Positions 9,666 to 17,602 of a DNA stretch of 64,000 nucleotides are shown here, in pieces (positions within the stretch are counted from its first letter, which is position 1; each line of letters begins with the position of its first letter). Source of the DNA: an uncultured bacterium (lineage in GTDB: Bacteria > Planctomycetota > UBA1135 > GCA-002686595); NCBI GenBank assembly GCA_937896235.1, contig CALBMX010000075.1, positions 32,042-96,041 on the forward strand. The letters are read 5' to 3'. The position numbers were made by a program, and so were the translations under genes. Under the pieces are notes generated by a model. That model was not told the origin of the DNA and made no database searches. It worked only from the letters and a program-made list of their open reading frames with translations.

Positions 9666-10478
9666 ATGCGCGCGAAGCCCTGGTCCAATCCCTCCACGAC
9701 AGATGTCGTATTCCGCCTCTTACAAAAGGGGCTCCCGAAAGCAGCCGACGCAAGTGCTGGCGCACTTGGTATCGACTGGTCTAAATGCAAGGTCGCCGAC
9801 GTCGGTGCGGGCCGAGGCCATTTCTCACACCGCCTAGGGGAACAGCTCCGGCAAGAGGTCTCGCTCGATCCCGCATTGCACATCTTCGCATGTGACCTCT
9901 TTCCAGAGTCCTTTGAGTACGAGGCCATCCGCTGCCACAAGACCGAGAGCGACAACCGACTTCCCTTTGAGGATGCCACGTTTGACGCCGTAGTCAGTGT
10001 CGAGGTCATCGAACACGTCGAAGATCAATTTGCCTTTCTTCGCGAGCTCCTGCGCATTGCCAAGCCAGGCGCCCCGATCATCGTCACGACGCCAAACACC
10101 CACCACATGGTCTCCCGGCTGCGCTCGCTAACCTGGGGCTTTCCCCAGCTATACGATCCGCTGTCCCTAGGGGTCCACGACCCTCGCATGTGTGGCGGGC
10201 ACATCCACCCGATTGCGCCGTACTTTCTTGCCTACACCGCTCTTCGCGCAGGCTTGGACAAGATTGATTTCCACGGTGATCGCCGCAAGACCTCCGCATC
10301 CATTTGGACGGTCCTCTTCGCTCCCATCCTTCTTCTCGGTCGCGCTACGGCAGCGCGGAGGCTCCGCAGCAAGAACCCCGACATCGCAGCGGAGAATGAC
10401 GCTTGGATGAAGGCCGTTAACGGCTGGACGATGCTGACCTCGCGCACCGTTGTCCTAGAGGCGCGCAAGCCAATCTAG
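9666..10478 (+). CDS. SAM-dependent methyltransferase (Methyltransf_11/23 type)
   Basis: VADVGAGRGHFSHRLGEQL...LPFEDATFDAVVSVEVIEHVED motifs. Confidence 0.8.
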   Translation: MRAKPWSNPSTTDVVFRLLQKGLPKAADASAGALGIDWSKCKVADVGAGRGHFSHRLGEQLRQEVSLDPALHIFACDLFPESFEYEAIRCHKTESDNRLPFEDATFDAVVSVEVIEHVEDQFAFLRELLRIAKPGAPIIVTTPNTHHMVSRLRSLTWGFPQLYDPLSLGVHDPRMCGGHIHPIAPYFLAYTALRAGLDKIDFHGDRRKTSASIWTVLFAPILLLGRATAARRLRSKNPDIAAENDAWMKAVNGWTMLTSRTVVLEARKPI

Positions 10479-10485
10479 ATCCCCC

Positions 10486-12501
10486 ATGCCCACAACTGTG
10501 CCAGCGCCCGGAAAACTCGAACGACTCGGGCCACTCGGTGCGAAATTAGGGGAGTACCTTCACTTGCCATGTAGACGCTGCTTCCTGGGTTCGGCCCTCC
10601 GGCTTTGGCTGTGGAACATCCTAGCCGCGTCTCTACTCCACCTCCCCTATGTCCGTGGCGTTGAGACCAGTGGCTCGGTCAAAGCCTGGGTCTTTCTCTA
10701 CACGGGCATGCTCACGAGCGCGCTCCTGGTCTCACTCATTCCGGCGCTACTCTCCATCGCGACGGCGCTCATTTGGCCGCGCACCGCCAAACACGGGTTG
10801 ATCCTTGTTCTTGCGCTTCTGTGGACCTGCCTGCACTTAGCGCTCCTGGTTGACACGCAAATCTGGAGCTTCTTTCACTATCACTTTAACGGGATGCACT
10901 GGGCGCTAATCACTAACCCCGATGCTGGCGATTCCCTTCACTTTAGCGCGGCCGACAAGCTGATCACCGGTTTTGAAATCGTCGCTATCTTTGTGGGCCA
11001 GTGCTTTTGGCTCACCCGGATTCTTCGCAAAGCCCCCACCGGTTTCGCCCCCTCTTCCAAGCGGATTCTCCTGGTGGTCGTCCTCCCCATCTTGTTGCTA
11101 GAGAAAGGCATCTACGCCCAAGCCGACTTGATGCGCGACCGACGCGTCACCGCCCTAGCACGCGTATTCCCCTTGTATCAACCTCTGACGATTAAACGCA
11201 TTGCGCGCGATCAGTTTGGGTTCGTTCTCGAAGACCGCCCCAAAGTCGACCTGAACGGCGGCGGCATCTTGCTTAACTACCCAATCAGCAAGCCCGTCTT
11301 TAGGGACGTCATCAAGCAGCGTCCCAACATCGTCGTCATCACGATTGACTCCGTTCGGGCGGACATGTTGGCACCGGAGACGATGCCTCTATTGCAGCAG
11401 TACATCGATGCACCCGCAAATAGCGCGCGCGTTTTTAGCGATCACTACAGCGGTGGAAACGCGACACGCTTTGGCATTTTCACACTTGTCTATGGACTGC
11501 ACGGCTCCTATTGGCACCCATTCGCTGCCGAAAACACATCTCCGGTTCTAGTCAACAGCTTACTTGAGCTCGACTATGAGATGCGGGTTCTATCCTCCGC
11601 CTCGATGAGCACTCCGGAGTTCCGCTCGACAGCTTGGGTGAGGATCGAGGACAAGGTCAACGATCATTTAGACGGGGAGACGCCCGGCGATCGGGACGCA
11701 GCCCTCGCGGTTGCCTTCGAGGGCTGGCTTACGGACCTCGAGGCTAGCGGCAAAGAGGACACTCCATTATTTGCCTTCGCTGTTTTGGATGCGCCCCATC
11801 AAACGTACTCGTTTCCGACCCCGCCGGCAGATGAGAAGCTGTTCGAACCGTATATGAAAACGGTCAACTACAAGCGGCTCTCCAAAGGAGCGTCCGACGA
11901 GGAGCGCGTGCTCATCAAGAACCGCTACAAGAACTCAGTCCTGCATGCAGACCGCGTCGTAGGCGACATGATCGAGAGTCTGCGCGCCCATGGTGAGCTT
12001 GAAAATACGATCCTCGTCGTCACCGCGGATCACGGTGAAGAGTTCTGGGAGAATGGGTTTTGGGGTCACACATCAAACTCGACAAAAGAGCAGGCGGGTG
12101 TTCCATTTGTGATGTCCGGACCGGGGATCGAACCCGGCATCGAGACACGCGCCACGAGCCACATCGACCTGCTGCCGACCCTACTCGAGCTGATCGGTGC
12201 AGATCCTGAGAACCGCGCGGATTGGTCACTTGGGCTGAACCTCGTTGCTTTGCCTGGAGAGCAGGCGCTGCGCAATGATGGCGTGTCCACCGGTACCTAT
12301 CGGCGTCGCGCGGTCTCGGGTTGGTCGGAACTTGGCCTAGACACACCCGGCGGAATCCTAGTTGTCCCGACCCAGAGCCATCGAGGGCTTGTCGAGTCTA
12401 GGAGCAAAAACTGGGAGCTCCTGATGGATGACTCACTTGTGAAATCCGAATCCAAAGCACTCCTTCAACTCGTCATGGAGTGCGGCCGTTTCCTGCGCTA
12501 G
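10486..12501 (+). CDS. YejM/PbgA-like inner-membrane protein: N-terminal TM domain (DUF3413-like) plus sulfatase/alkaline-phosphatase-fold domain
   Basis: LLVDTQIWSFFHYHFNGMHWALITNPDAGDSL matches the YejM TM-domain pattern (IDSEVFTRFHLHLNPIVWQLVINPD, from memory). Then VITIDSVRADML, YSGGNATRFGIFTLVYGLHGSYW and TADHGEEFWENG. Confidence 0.78.
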   Translation: MPTTVPAPGKLERLGPLGAKLGEYLHLPCRRCFLGSALRLWLWNILAASLLHLPYVRGVETSGSVKAWVFLYTGMLTSALLVSLIPALLSIATALIWPRTAKHGLILVLALLWTCLHLALLVDTQIWSFFHYHFNGMHWALITNPDAGDSLHFSAADKLITGFEIVAIFVGQCFWLTRILRKAPTGFAPSSKRILLVVVLPILLLEKGIYAQADLMRDRRVTALARVFPLYQPLTIKRIARDQFGFVLEDRPKVDLNGGGILLNYPISKPVFRDVIKQRPNIVVITIDSVRADMLAPETMPLLQQYIDAPANSARVFSDHYSGGNATRFGIFTLVYGLHGSYWHPFAAENTSPVLVNSLLELDYEMRVLSSASMSTPEFRSTAWVRIEDKVNDHLDGETPGDRDAALAVAFEGWLTDLEASGKEDTPLFAFAVLDAPHQTYSFPTPPADEKLFEPYMKTVNYKRLSKGASDEERVLIKNRYKNSVLHADRVVGDMIESLRAHGELENTILVVTADHGEEFWENGFWGHTSNSTKEQAGVPFVMSGPGIEPGIETRATSHIDLLPTLLELIGADPENRADWSLGLNLVALPGEQALRNDGVSTGTYRRRAVSGWSELGLDTPGGILVVPTQSHRGLVESRSKNWELLMDDSLVKSESKALLQLVMECGRFLR

Positions 12502-12503
12502 AG

Positions 12504-13133
12504 ATGGGTTCGAACAACACAGGCGATCCGACTCGCTATCGCACGATCGCAGAGCGCTTCCGCTACGAGCCCGACAAGATCAAGGGCTCGCGCTTCATCG
12601 CCGACCTCAAGCCGGTAGTCAGCATTGCCGAAGCCGAAGCGTTTGTGCAGGAGATCCGCACCGAGTTCCCCGACGCTGGTCACCACTGCTTCGCATGGAT
12701 CCTCGACCCACAGGGAGAGCAGACTCGCTCTTCCGACGACGGTGAACCCGGCAGCTCGGCCGGTCCGCCCATTCTGCGAATGATAGAGGGGCACGACCTC
12801 ACAGGGCTAATCATCGTTGTCTCGCGCTGGTTTGGTGGAACAAAGTTAGGGGTCGGGGGCCTGATGCGAGCTTATGGCGGGACCGCGGGCGAGGCGATGG
12901 ATCGCTGCGAAATCAAAGAGGTTCGAGTCCAAGTGGCACGGAGGCTCACGTACCCCTACGAGTGCTCCGGCCCGATCGAGGGCTTGCTCAAATCCTGTGA
13001 AGTTGAAACTACGAGTGCGGACTATGGCGCGGATGTAAGGCTCGACGTTGTCCTCCCCAAAGACCGCTATGCGGAGTTCGCTGTGGAGGTCACAGAGCGA
13101 ACGGCTGGGCGTGCGAGGCTAGAGGAGACCTAG
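12504..13133 (+). CDS. yigZ: IMPACT/YigZ family protein
   Basis: KGSRFIADLKPVVSIAEAEAFVQEIRTEFPDAGHHCFAWIL...DDGEPGSSAGPPIL...VSRWFGGTKLGVGGLMRAYG, the UPF0029 signature. Confidence 0.9.
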   Translation: MGSNNTGDPTRYRTIAERFRYEPDKIKGSRFIADLKPVVSIAEAEAFVQEIRTEFPDAGHHCFAWILDPQGEQTRSSDDGEPGSSAGPPILRMIEGHDLTGLIIVVSRWFGGTKLGVGGLMRAYGGTAGEAMDRCEIKEVRVQVARRLTYPYECSGPIEGLLKSCEVETTSADYGADVRLDVVLPKDRYAEFAVEVTERTAGRARLEET

Positions 13134-14251
13134 CTCACCGTTACGGCGCCGATCTCCAAGAGGCGCTCGCCAAGGCGATCCCCAAGTGCCGCAACTGGCG
13201 TGAGGACACCGCCCCGGCTTGCCTCCCCCGCCGCGAGCGCCAGACCGGTCTGCACTAGGCAGCGCACGGTTATCAAGTTGCTCGGATCTCCACTCCAAAT
13301 CCACTGCCGAGTGAGCTTCGGCGCAAGGAGGTCGCCAGCGAGGAGTACCAACCTGGCGAATCCATTTTGGATGCTGCTCTCGCTCGGCCCCTCACCGGGT
13401 TTGGGACCAAGGGCACGCAAGATCTGCCGACCCGCTCGATGTGCGAGGAGCCCATTGGAGAGCTTCAAGAGGCTAGCCATGGTGTGTGCGCGAAAACGAC
13501 TTCGCTCGGAGAGGTGCTCACTGTAGTTCACTTGGTAGCCTTGGGACTCGCGGTCGAGAAGGCTATCAGTTCGAGCGGCGACCCACTCGTTGACCGGCGC
13601 CATAAGAAACGGAGCCGCCCAACGGCCCAAGGAGGGGATGGGGAAAACAGGCGGATCTTCGCGCGTTTGAGTTTTGCCCCCAACCAGCTCGCCGTCTTCA
13701 CCAAGCGCAAGCCCCGAGTGCAACGTCCCACCGTTCAGGCCACCTTTGATCGTGAAGAACCCATGGATCCTAGCGGGCTCTCCGAGCTCTTGGGCCATTG
13801 CGTGAACCGCTATATCTGTAGGAACGGAGTCGAAGCCCGCACAAGGAACAAGTGCCGTATTCGTGCCGGCGCAGCTCTTGTGATGTCGCTCGATGACACG
13901 TTGAATCCAAGGGAGCTCTCCCGTCAGGTCCGCATAGTGTGTTCCATTTTGCGCACAAGCGTCCACTAGGTGATCGCCATAGCGAGCGAAAGGACCCGCA
14001 CAAGAGATGACAACCCGAGTCCTTCGCGCGAGCTGATCGACGGCGGAGCGGTTGAGCCCATCTGCGACAACCCCCGGAACACCGAACTTGGCGGCGAGTT
14101 GACCCACCCTATCCGCGGAGCGCCCCGCAACCGCCCAGCGAAACCCACTCGGCGCGCGTTGAGCGATCTCCTTTGCAGCAAGACGCCCTGTAAAACCCGT
14201 AGCACCTTGTAGGACAAGGTCAAATTCTGGTGATGTTGTTCTGGTGAACAT
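13130..14251 (-). CDS. Saccharopine dehydrogenase-like / trans-acting enoyl reductase family protein
   Basis: FDLVLQGATGFTGRLAAKEIAQRAP...WAVAGRSADRV...VVISCAGPFARYGDHLVDACAQNGTHYADLTGE...PCAGFDSVPTD. Confidence 0.88.
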   Translation of the reverse strand: MFTRTTSPEFDLVLQGATGFTGRLAAKEIAQRAPSGFRWAVAGRSADRVGQLAAKFGVPGVVADGLNRSAVDQLARRTRVVISCAGPFARYGDHLVDACAQNGTHYADLTGELPWIQRVIERHHKSCAGTNTALVPCAGFDSVPTDIAVHAMAQELGEPARIHGFFTIKGGLNGGTLHSGLALGEDGELVGGKTQTREDPPVFPIPSLGRWAAPFLMAPVNEWVAARTDSLLDRESQGYQVNYSEHLSERSRFRAHTMASLLKLSNGLLAHRAGRQILRALGPKPGEGPSESSIQNGFARLVLLAGDLLAPKLTRQWIWSGDPSNLITVRCLVQTGLALAAGEASRGGVLTPVAALGDRLGERLLEIGAVTVS

Positions 14252-14432
14252 AGGGTACGTCGATCTCCTAAAGGCGCGGCGCGAAACGGCAATGATGCCT
14301 CGGGTGAAGGAATCCGAGCCCAGTCGCCAGCACAGGGCTCCCTTCGGAGTCTCATCCGCACGACTTTTGCGTTGTCATACGCATGAGAGTCTGGCATGGC
14401 TCAGCACACCCTACATCTATATACTAGGCAAT

Positions 14433-15065
14433 ATGAAGCGCGAGTTTATTCAGTTCAAGACACGGCAAGATCGCCCACGGTTTTTCTCCGAGCGATTTGG
14501 GGATGCCCTCTCCGGGAGTGTGCTCGACGTCGGTTGCGACGAGGCCGTACTTCGGGATTTCGTAGGCGCAGAACGCTACACCGGCATCGACATTTCGGAT
14601 GCCGCCGACATCCGGCAGAACCTGATGGAGAATGGAAAGCTCCCCTTTGAGGATGGGCAATGGGATGCTGTGACCTGTACGGACGTACTGGAGCACTTGG
14701 AGAATCTCCATGAGATCTTTGCCGAGCTTGTCCGTGTGTCGGCTAGACACTTGGTGGTTTCGCTGCCCAATAACTGGAATAGCGCTCGACGTCAAATGCG
14801 ACGCGGCTACGGGGCTGTCGCTCATTATGGTTTGCCTCTGGACAAACCGGTCGATCGGCACCGTTGGTACTTTAGCTTGCTAGAAGCTCGCGCATTCCTA
14901 GAGGGGCAAGCCGAGCGGCACAATCTGAAGATTGAGGAGCTCGTCGTACTCGAAAAGCCGCGCCCAGCTCTAGCGCGAGGGTTACGGCGGCTGCGCTATC
15001 CCGACGCCGACCGCTACGCCAATCTATATGCGCACACGATCGTGGCCGTGTATCGTAAAGGGTAG
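14433..15065 (+). CDS. SAM-dependent methyltransferase
   Basis: SGSVLDVGCDEAVLRDFVGAERYTGIDISDAADI...LPFEDGQWDAVTCTDVLEHLENLHEIF. Internal Met at 14433 is the likely start. Confidence 0.75.
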   Translation: MKREFIQFKTRQDRPRFFSERFGDALSGSVLDVGCDEAVLRDFVGAERYTGIDISDAADIRQNLMENGKLPFEDGQWDAVTCTDVLEHLENLHEIFAELVRVSARHLVVSLPNNWNSARRQMRRGYGAVAHYGLPLDKPVDRHRWYFSLLEARAFLEGQAERHNLKIEELVVLEKPRPALARGLRRLRYPDADRYANLYAHTIVAVYRKG

Positions 15066-15120
15066 CTCGATCGAGCCACTTCCCATTGCGCCCCGACTGC
15101 TTCTGGCCTATAGAAAGGGT

Positions 15121-16032
15121 ATGGCACTTCTCTTGATCGTCTTGCTCGTCGCGGCTACGGGCAGTCTGGCCTGGGGCCCCGGCACGCACCTCGAGCTCGC
15201 AAGTCGCGTCCTGCGCAGGCGTAAAGAGCTGCTCCCCGGCCCTGTAGCCGAGCTCTTGGAGGAGCATCGTAGCGCCTATCTGTACGGCAACCTCGCCGCC
15301 GACATCATCAACATCAAAAACTTCGGAGGCCACTACAACCACTGCCACCGTTGGACCATCGTCTCTGAATTTCGGCAGTCCGGCCAGAGCCCGGCGATAG
15401 AGGCCTTTGCGCTCGGCTACCTCTCGCATTTAGCGGCGGATACGATCGCACACAACCACTTCATCCCCTATCACCTGACGCGTTTCGCACGCTCGCGGGG
15501 GCTTGGACATCTCTATTGGGAAATGAGCGCGGACCGGTTCGTAACCGACTCCCACTGGGAGCTTGTGTCGTTGCTCAAGCAAGACCGCGAGCTCGACCTG
15601 CTCGACGATCTTGTCAATCGCGCAGTCCCCAAAAAAGCGCTCTCCATGACGGCGAACAAGCTGCTATTCAACCACGTTCTTTTGATTTCAGAACGTGAGT
15701 CGTGGAGGCGTGGCATGGACCGACTCCAGCCCATTGGCCGCGTCAAGTTGACGCGCGGATTCCTGGATGTCTTCCGCAATGCCGCCACCGAACGGATTCG
15801 GTTGGCCCTAACTCGAGGCGGGATGGCGAAGCTGCAACATATTGATACCAACGGGAAAGCCGCGCAGAGAGAGGCCATGCGGGTAAGGCGCCTGCTCGTA
15901 AAAAATCACCCCGCTGGCGCCGAGCGATTATCCGCTGGCGAAGATGCGGCGAGAATCTTCTTGGAGGGAATGGAGTCACCTCCGAGACTCGACAAGAAGG
16001 GCCACATTCCGGCACCCCACTGGGCCGGCTAG
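15121..16032 (+). CDS. Zinc-dependent phospholipase C-like secreted protein
   Basis: Signal peptide then WGPGTHLELASRVL...YLYGNLAADIINIKNFGGHYNHCHRW...ALGYLSHLAADTIAHNHFIPYH (zinc_dep_PLPC pattern). Confidence 0.75.
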   Translation: MALLLIVLLVAATGSLAWGPGTHLELASRVLRRRKELLPGPVAELLEEHRSAYLYGNLAADIINIKNFGGHYNHCHRWTIVSEFRQSGQSPAIEAFALGYLSHLAADTIAHNHFIPYHLTRFARSRGLGHLYWEMSADRFVTDSHWELVSLLKQDRELDLLDDLVNRAVPKKALSMTANKLLFNHVLLISERESWRRGMDRLQPIGRVKLTRGFLDVFRNAATERIRLALTRGGMAKLQHIDTNGKAAQREAMRVRRLLVKNHPAGAERLSAGEDAARIFLEGMESPPRLDKKGHIPAPHWAG

Positions 16033-16040
16033 CCCCCCCC

Positions 16041-17591
16041 ATGATCAAGCGCAGGTCCAAAAAACTCCCTCCCGGCTTCTTGATCGTCCAAATCGACGGT
16101 CTTGGGCGCGAAGCCCTTATCCGGGCGATTCGACAGCGCAAGGCCCCCTTCATTCGCAACCTGCTTCGCGGTCGCCACCAGGGCGGATACTACATGCAGA
16201 AGCTCTGCCCTGGTCTCCCCTCTACGACGCCAACTGTTCAAGCGGAGCTACTCTATGGGGTAAAGCAGGCCTTTCCGGGCTTTCGATATATTCGCCGCAG
16301 GGATGGTAAGTCTATCTATTTCGGAACACTAGGCCAGGTTAGCGACCTAGAGGATGAGCTTTTTGCGGAGACACCCGGCATCCTTCGAAACAACGGCTCC
16401 AGCTACTTCAACATCTTCCACGGGGGCGCGGACCACACGCGCTTCTCCTCATCTGGTTTAGGAAAAGGCGAGCTCTGGCTTTCCACACGTAGGAAGTGGC
16501 GCGCACTTGGCCATTTAGCCTTCGTGCTTCTCACCACGATCCCCTTTTTGATTTGGCTCTTTCTCGTTGAGATCTGCTACGAGTTTTATGACTCAGCTAA
16601 GGCATTTTTACGCCACAAGATCTACTCCGGGCAGGTCTCGTTTTTGATTCGCGCCCTGATTCGAACGGTTGGGGATGAGCTGGGCCTTGCCGTGCTCTAT
16701 CAGGACCTCTCCCACGGTCGGCAACATGTCATGGTGAATTTGATCACCTACGACAAGGCCGTACACCTGAGGGGCCCCGAGCACCCCCACGCCCTGCGAA
16801 GTATTCGGCATACCGACCGCCTCGTCAAACACCTTTGGCGTGCTGCGAAGCGCTCCAAACGAGTGGACTACGACTTTTTCATCTTCAGCGATCACGGCAT
16901 GACTCCGGCGAAACCTGTGGCCAAGGACGCTGGGCGGGACCTCCAAAGTTTACTCCGCGATGAGTTCTCGGCGCGGGCACGAGCCATGGGGATCCTGCAA
17001 CCCAACCTTTGGTTGAAAGCGACGGGTAGTTTTGGGCACGTGTACCTCTCCCGGGAAGGCGCGCCCTGGATGCACGACACACTTGTCAATGCATTGCCGG
17101 GAATGGACGCGTACTTCACTGCGCTGAAGTACGTAAGCGCTTGGGTTACGCGCCTCCCAAATGATCGCCTGCGGTACAACGCGACACCGGATCCGTCGGA
17201 CGGGAGCGCGCTGTCCCAACCCTTAGCGCTTGACGAGAGCGCCCCTGAGACTTGGGGAGACCTGGACGCGGTATTTGTTCGCAACCTCTTTGGCGCCGCT
17301 CGACATCCCGATGCCGGGGACGTCTTACTCTTCGGGGCAAGGGACGGCGAGCGCGTGTGGAACTTCTTGTTTGAGTACGGCTGCCACGGTGCATGGGAGG
17401 TCGAAGAGCAGGACGCATTTTTAATTCAATCCAGCCACTTGGGACCCGCTGCAAAAAACGGCGAGGCTGTGACTCCACTCGCCATGCACGATTTTTTTGA
17501 GCGCCACTACTTCCAGAGTGCGACAAGTGCCGGCGCGACCCAAGTCGCGCCGGCACTTGCTGCCGAGAAGCCGGAGAAACCCAAGGGCTAG
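16041..17591 (+). CDS. Alkaline phosphatase superfamily / type I phosphodiesterase-like protein with an internal TM segment
   Basis: FLIVQIDGLGREALIRAI, LPSTTPTVQAELLYG (nucleophile block), YDKAVHLRGPEHPHAL, FIFSDHGM. Internal hydrophobic stretch LGHLAFVLLTTIPFLIWLFLVEICYEFY. Confidence 0.75.
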   Translation: MIKRRSKKLPPGFLIVQIDGLGREALIRAIRQRKAPFIRNLLRGRHQGGYYMQKLCPGLPSTTPTVQAELLYGVKQAFPGFRYIRRRDGKSIYFGTLGQVSDLEDELFAETPGILRNNGSSYFNIFHGGADHTRFSSSGLGKGELWLSTRRKWRALGHLAFVLLTTIPFLIWLFLVEICYEFYDSAKAFLRHKIYSGQVSFLIRALIRTVGDELGLAVLYQDLSHGRQHVMVNLITYDKAVHLRGPEHPHALRSIRHTDRLVKHLWRAAKRSKRVDYDFFIFSDHGMTPAKPVAKDAGRDLQSLLRDEFSARARAMGILQPNLWLKATGSFGHVYLSREGAPWMHDTLVNALPGMDAYFTALKYVSAWVTRLPNDRLRYNATPDPSDGSALSQPLALDESAPETWGDLDAVFVRNLFGAARHPDAGDVLLFGARDGERVWNFLFEYGCHGAWEVEEQDAFLIQSSHLGPAAKNGEAVTPLAMHDFFERHYFQSATSAGATQVAPALAAEKPEKPKG

Positions 17592-17602
17592 TCCCCTCTT
17601 AC

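Noticed and set aside
14203-14219. ACCTTGT-AGG-ACAAGGT inverted repeat
   Set aside because: Only 7 bp, inside a coding region; expected by chance in 64 kb.
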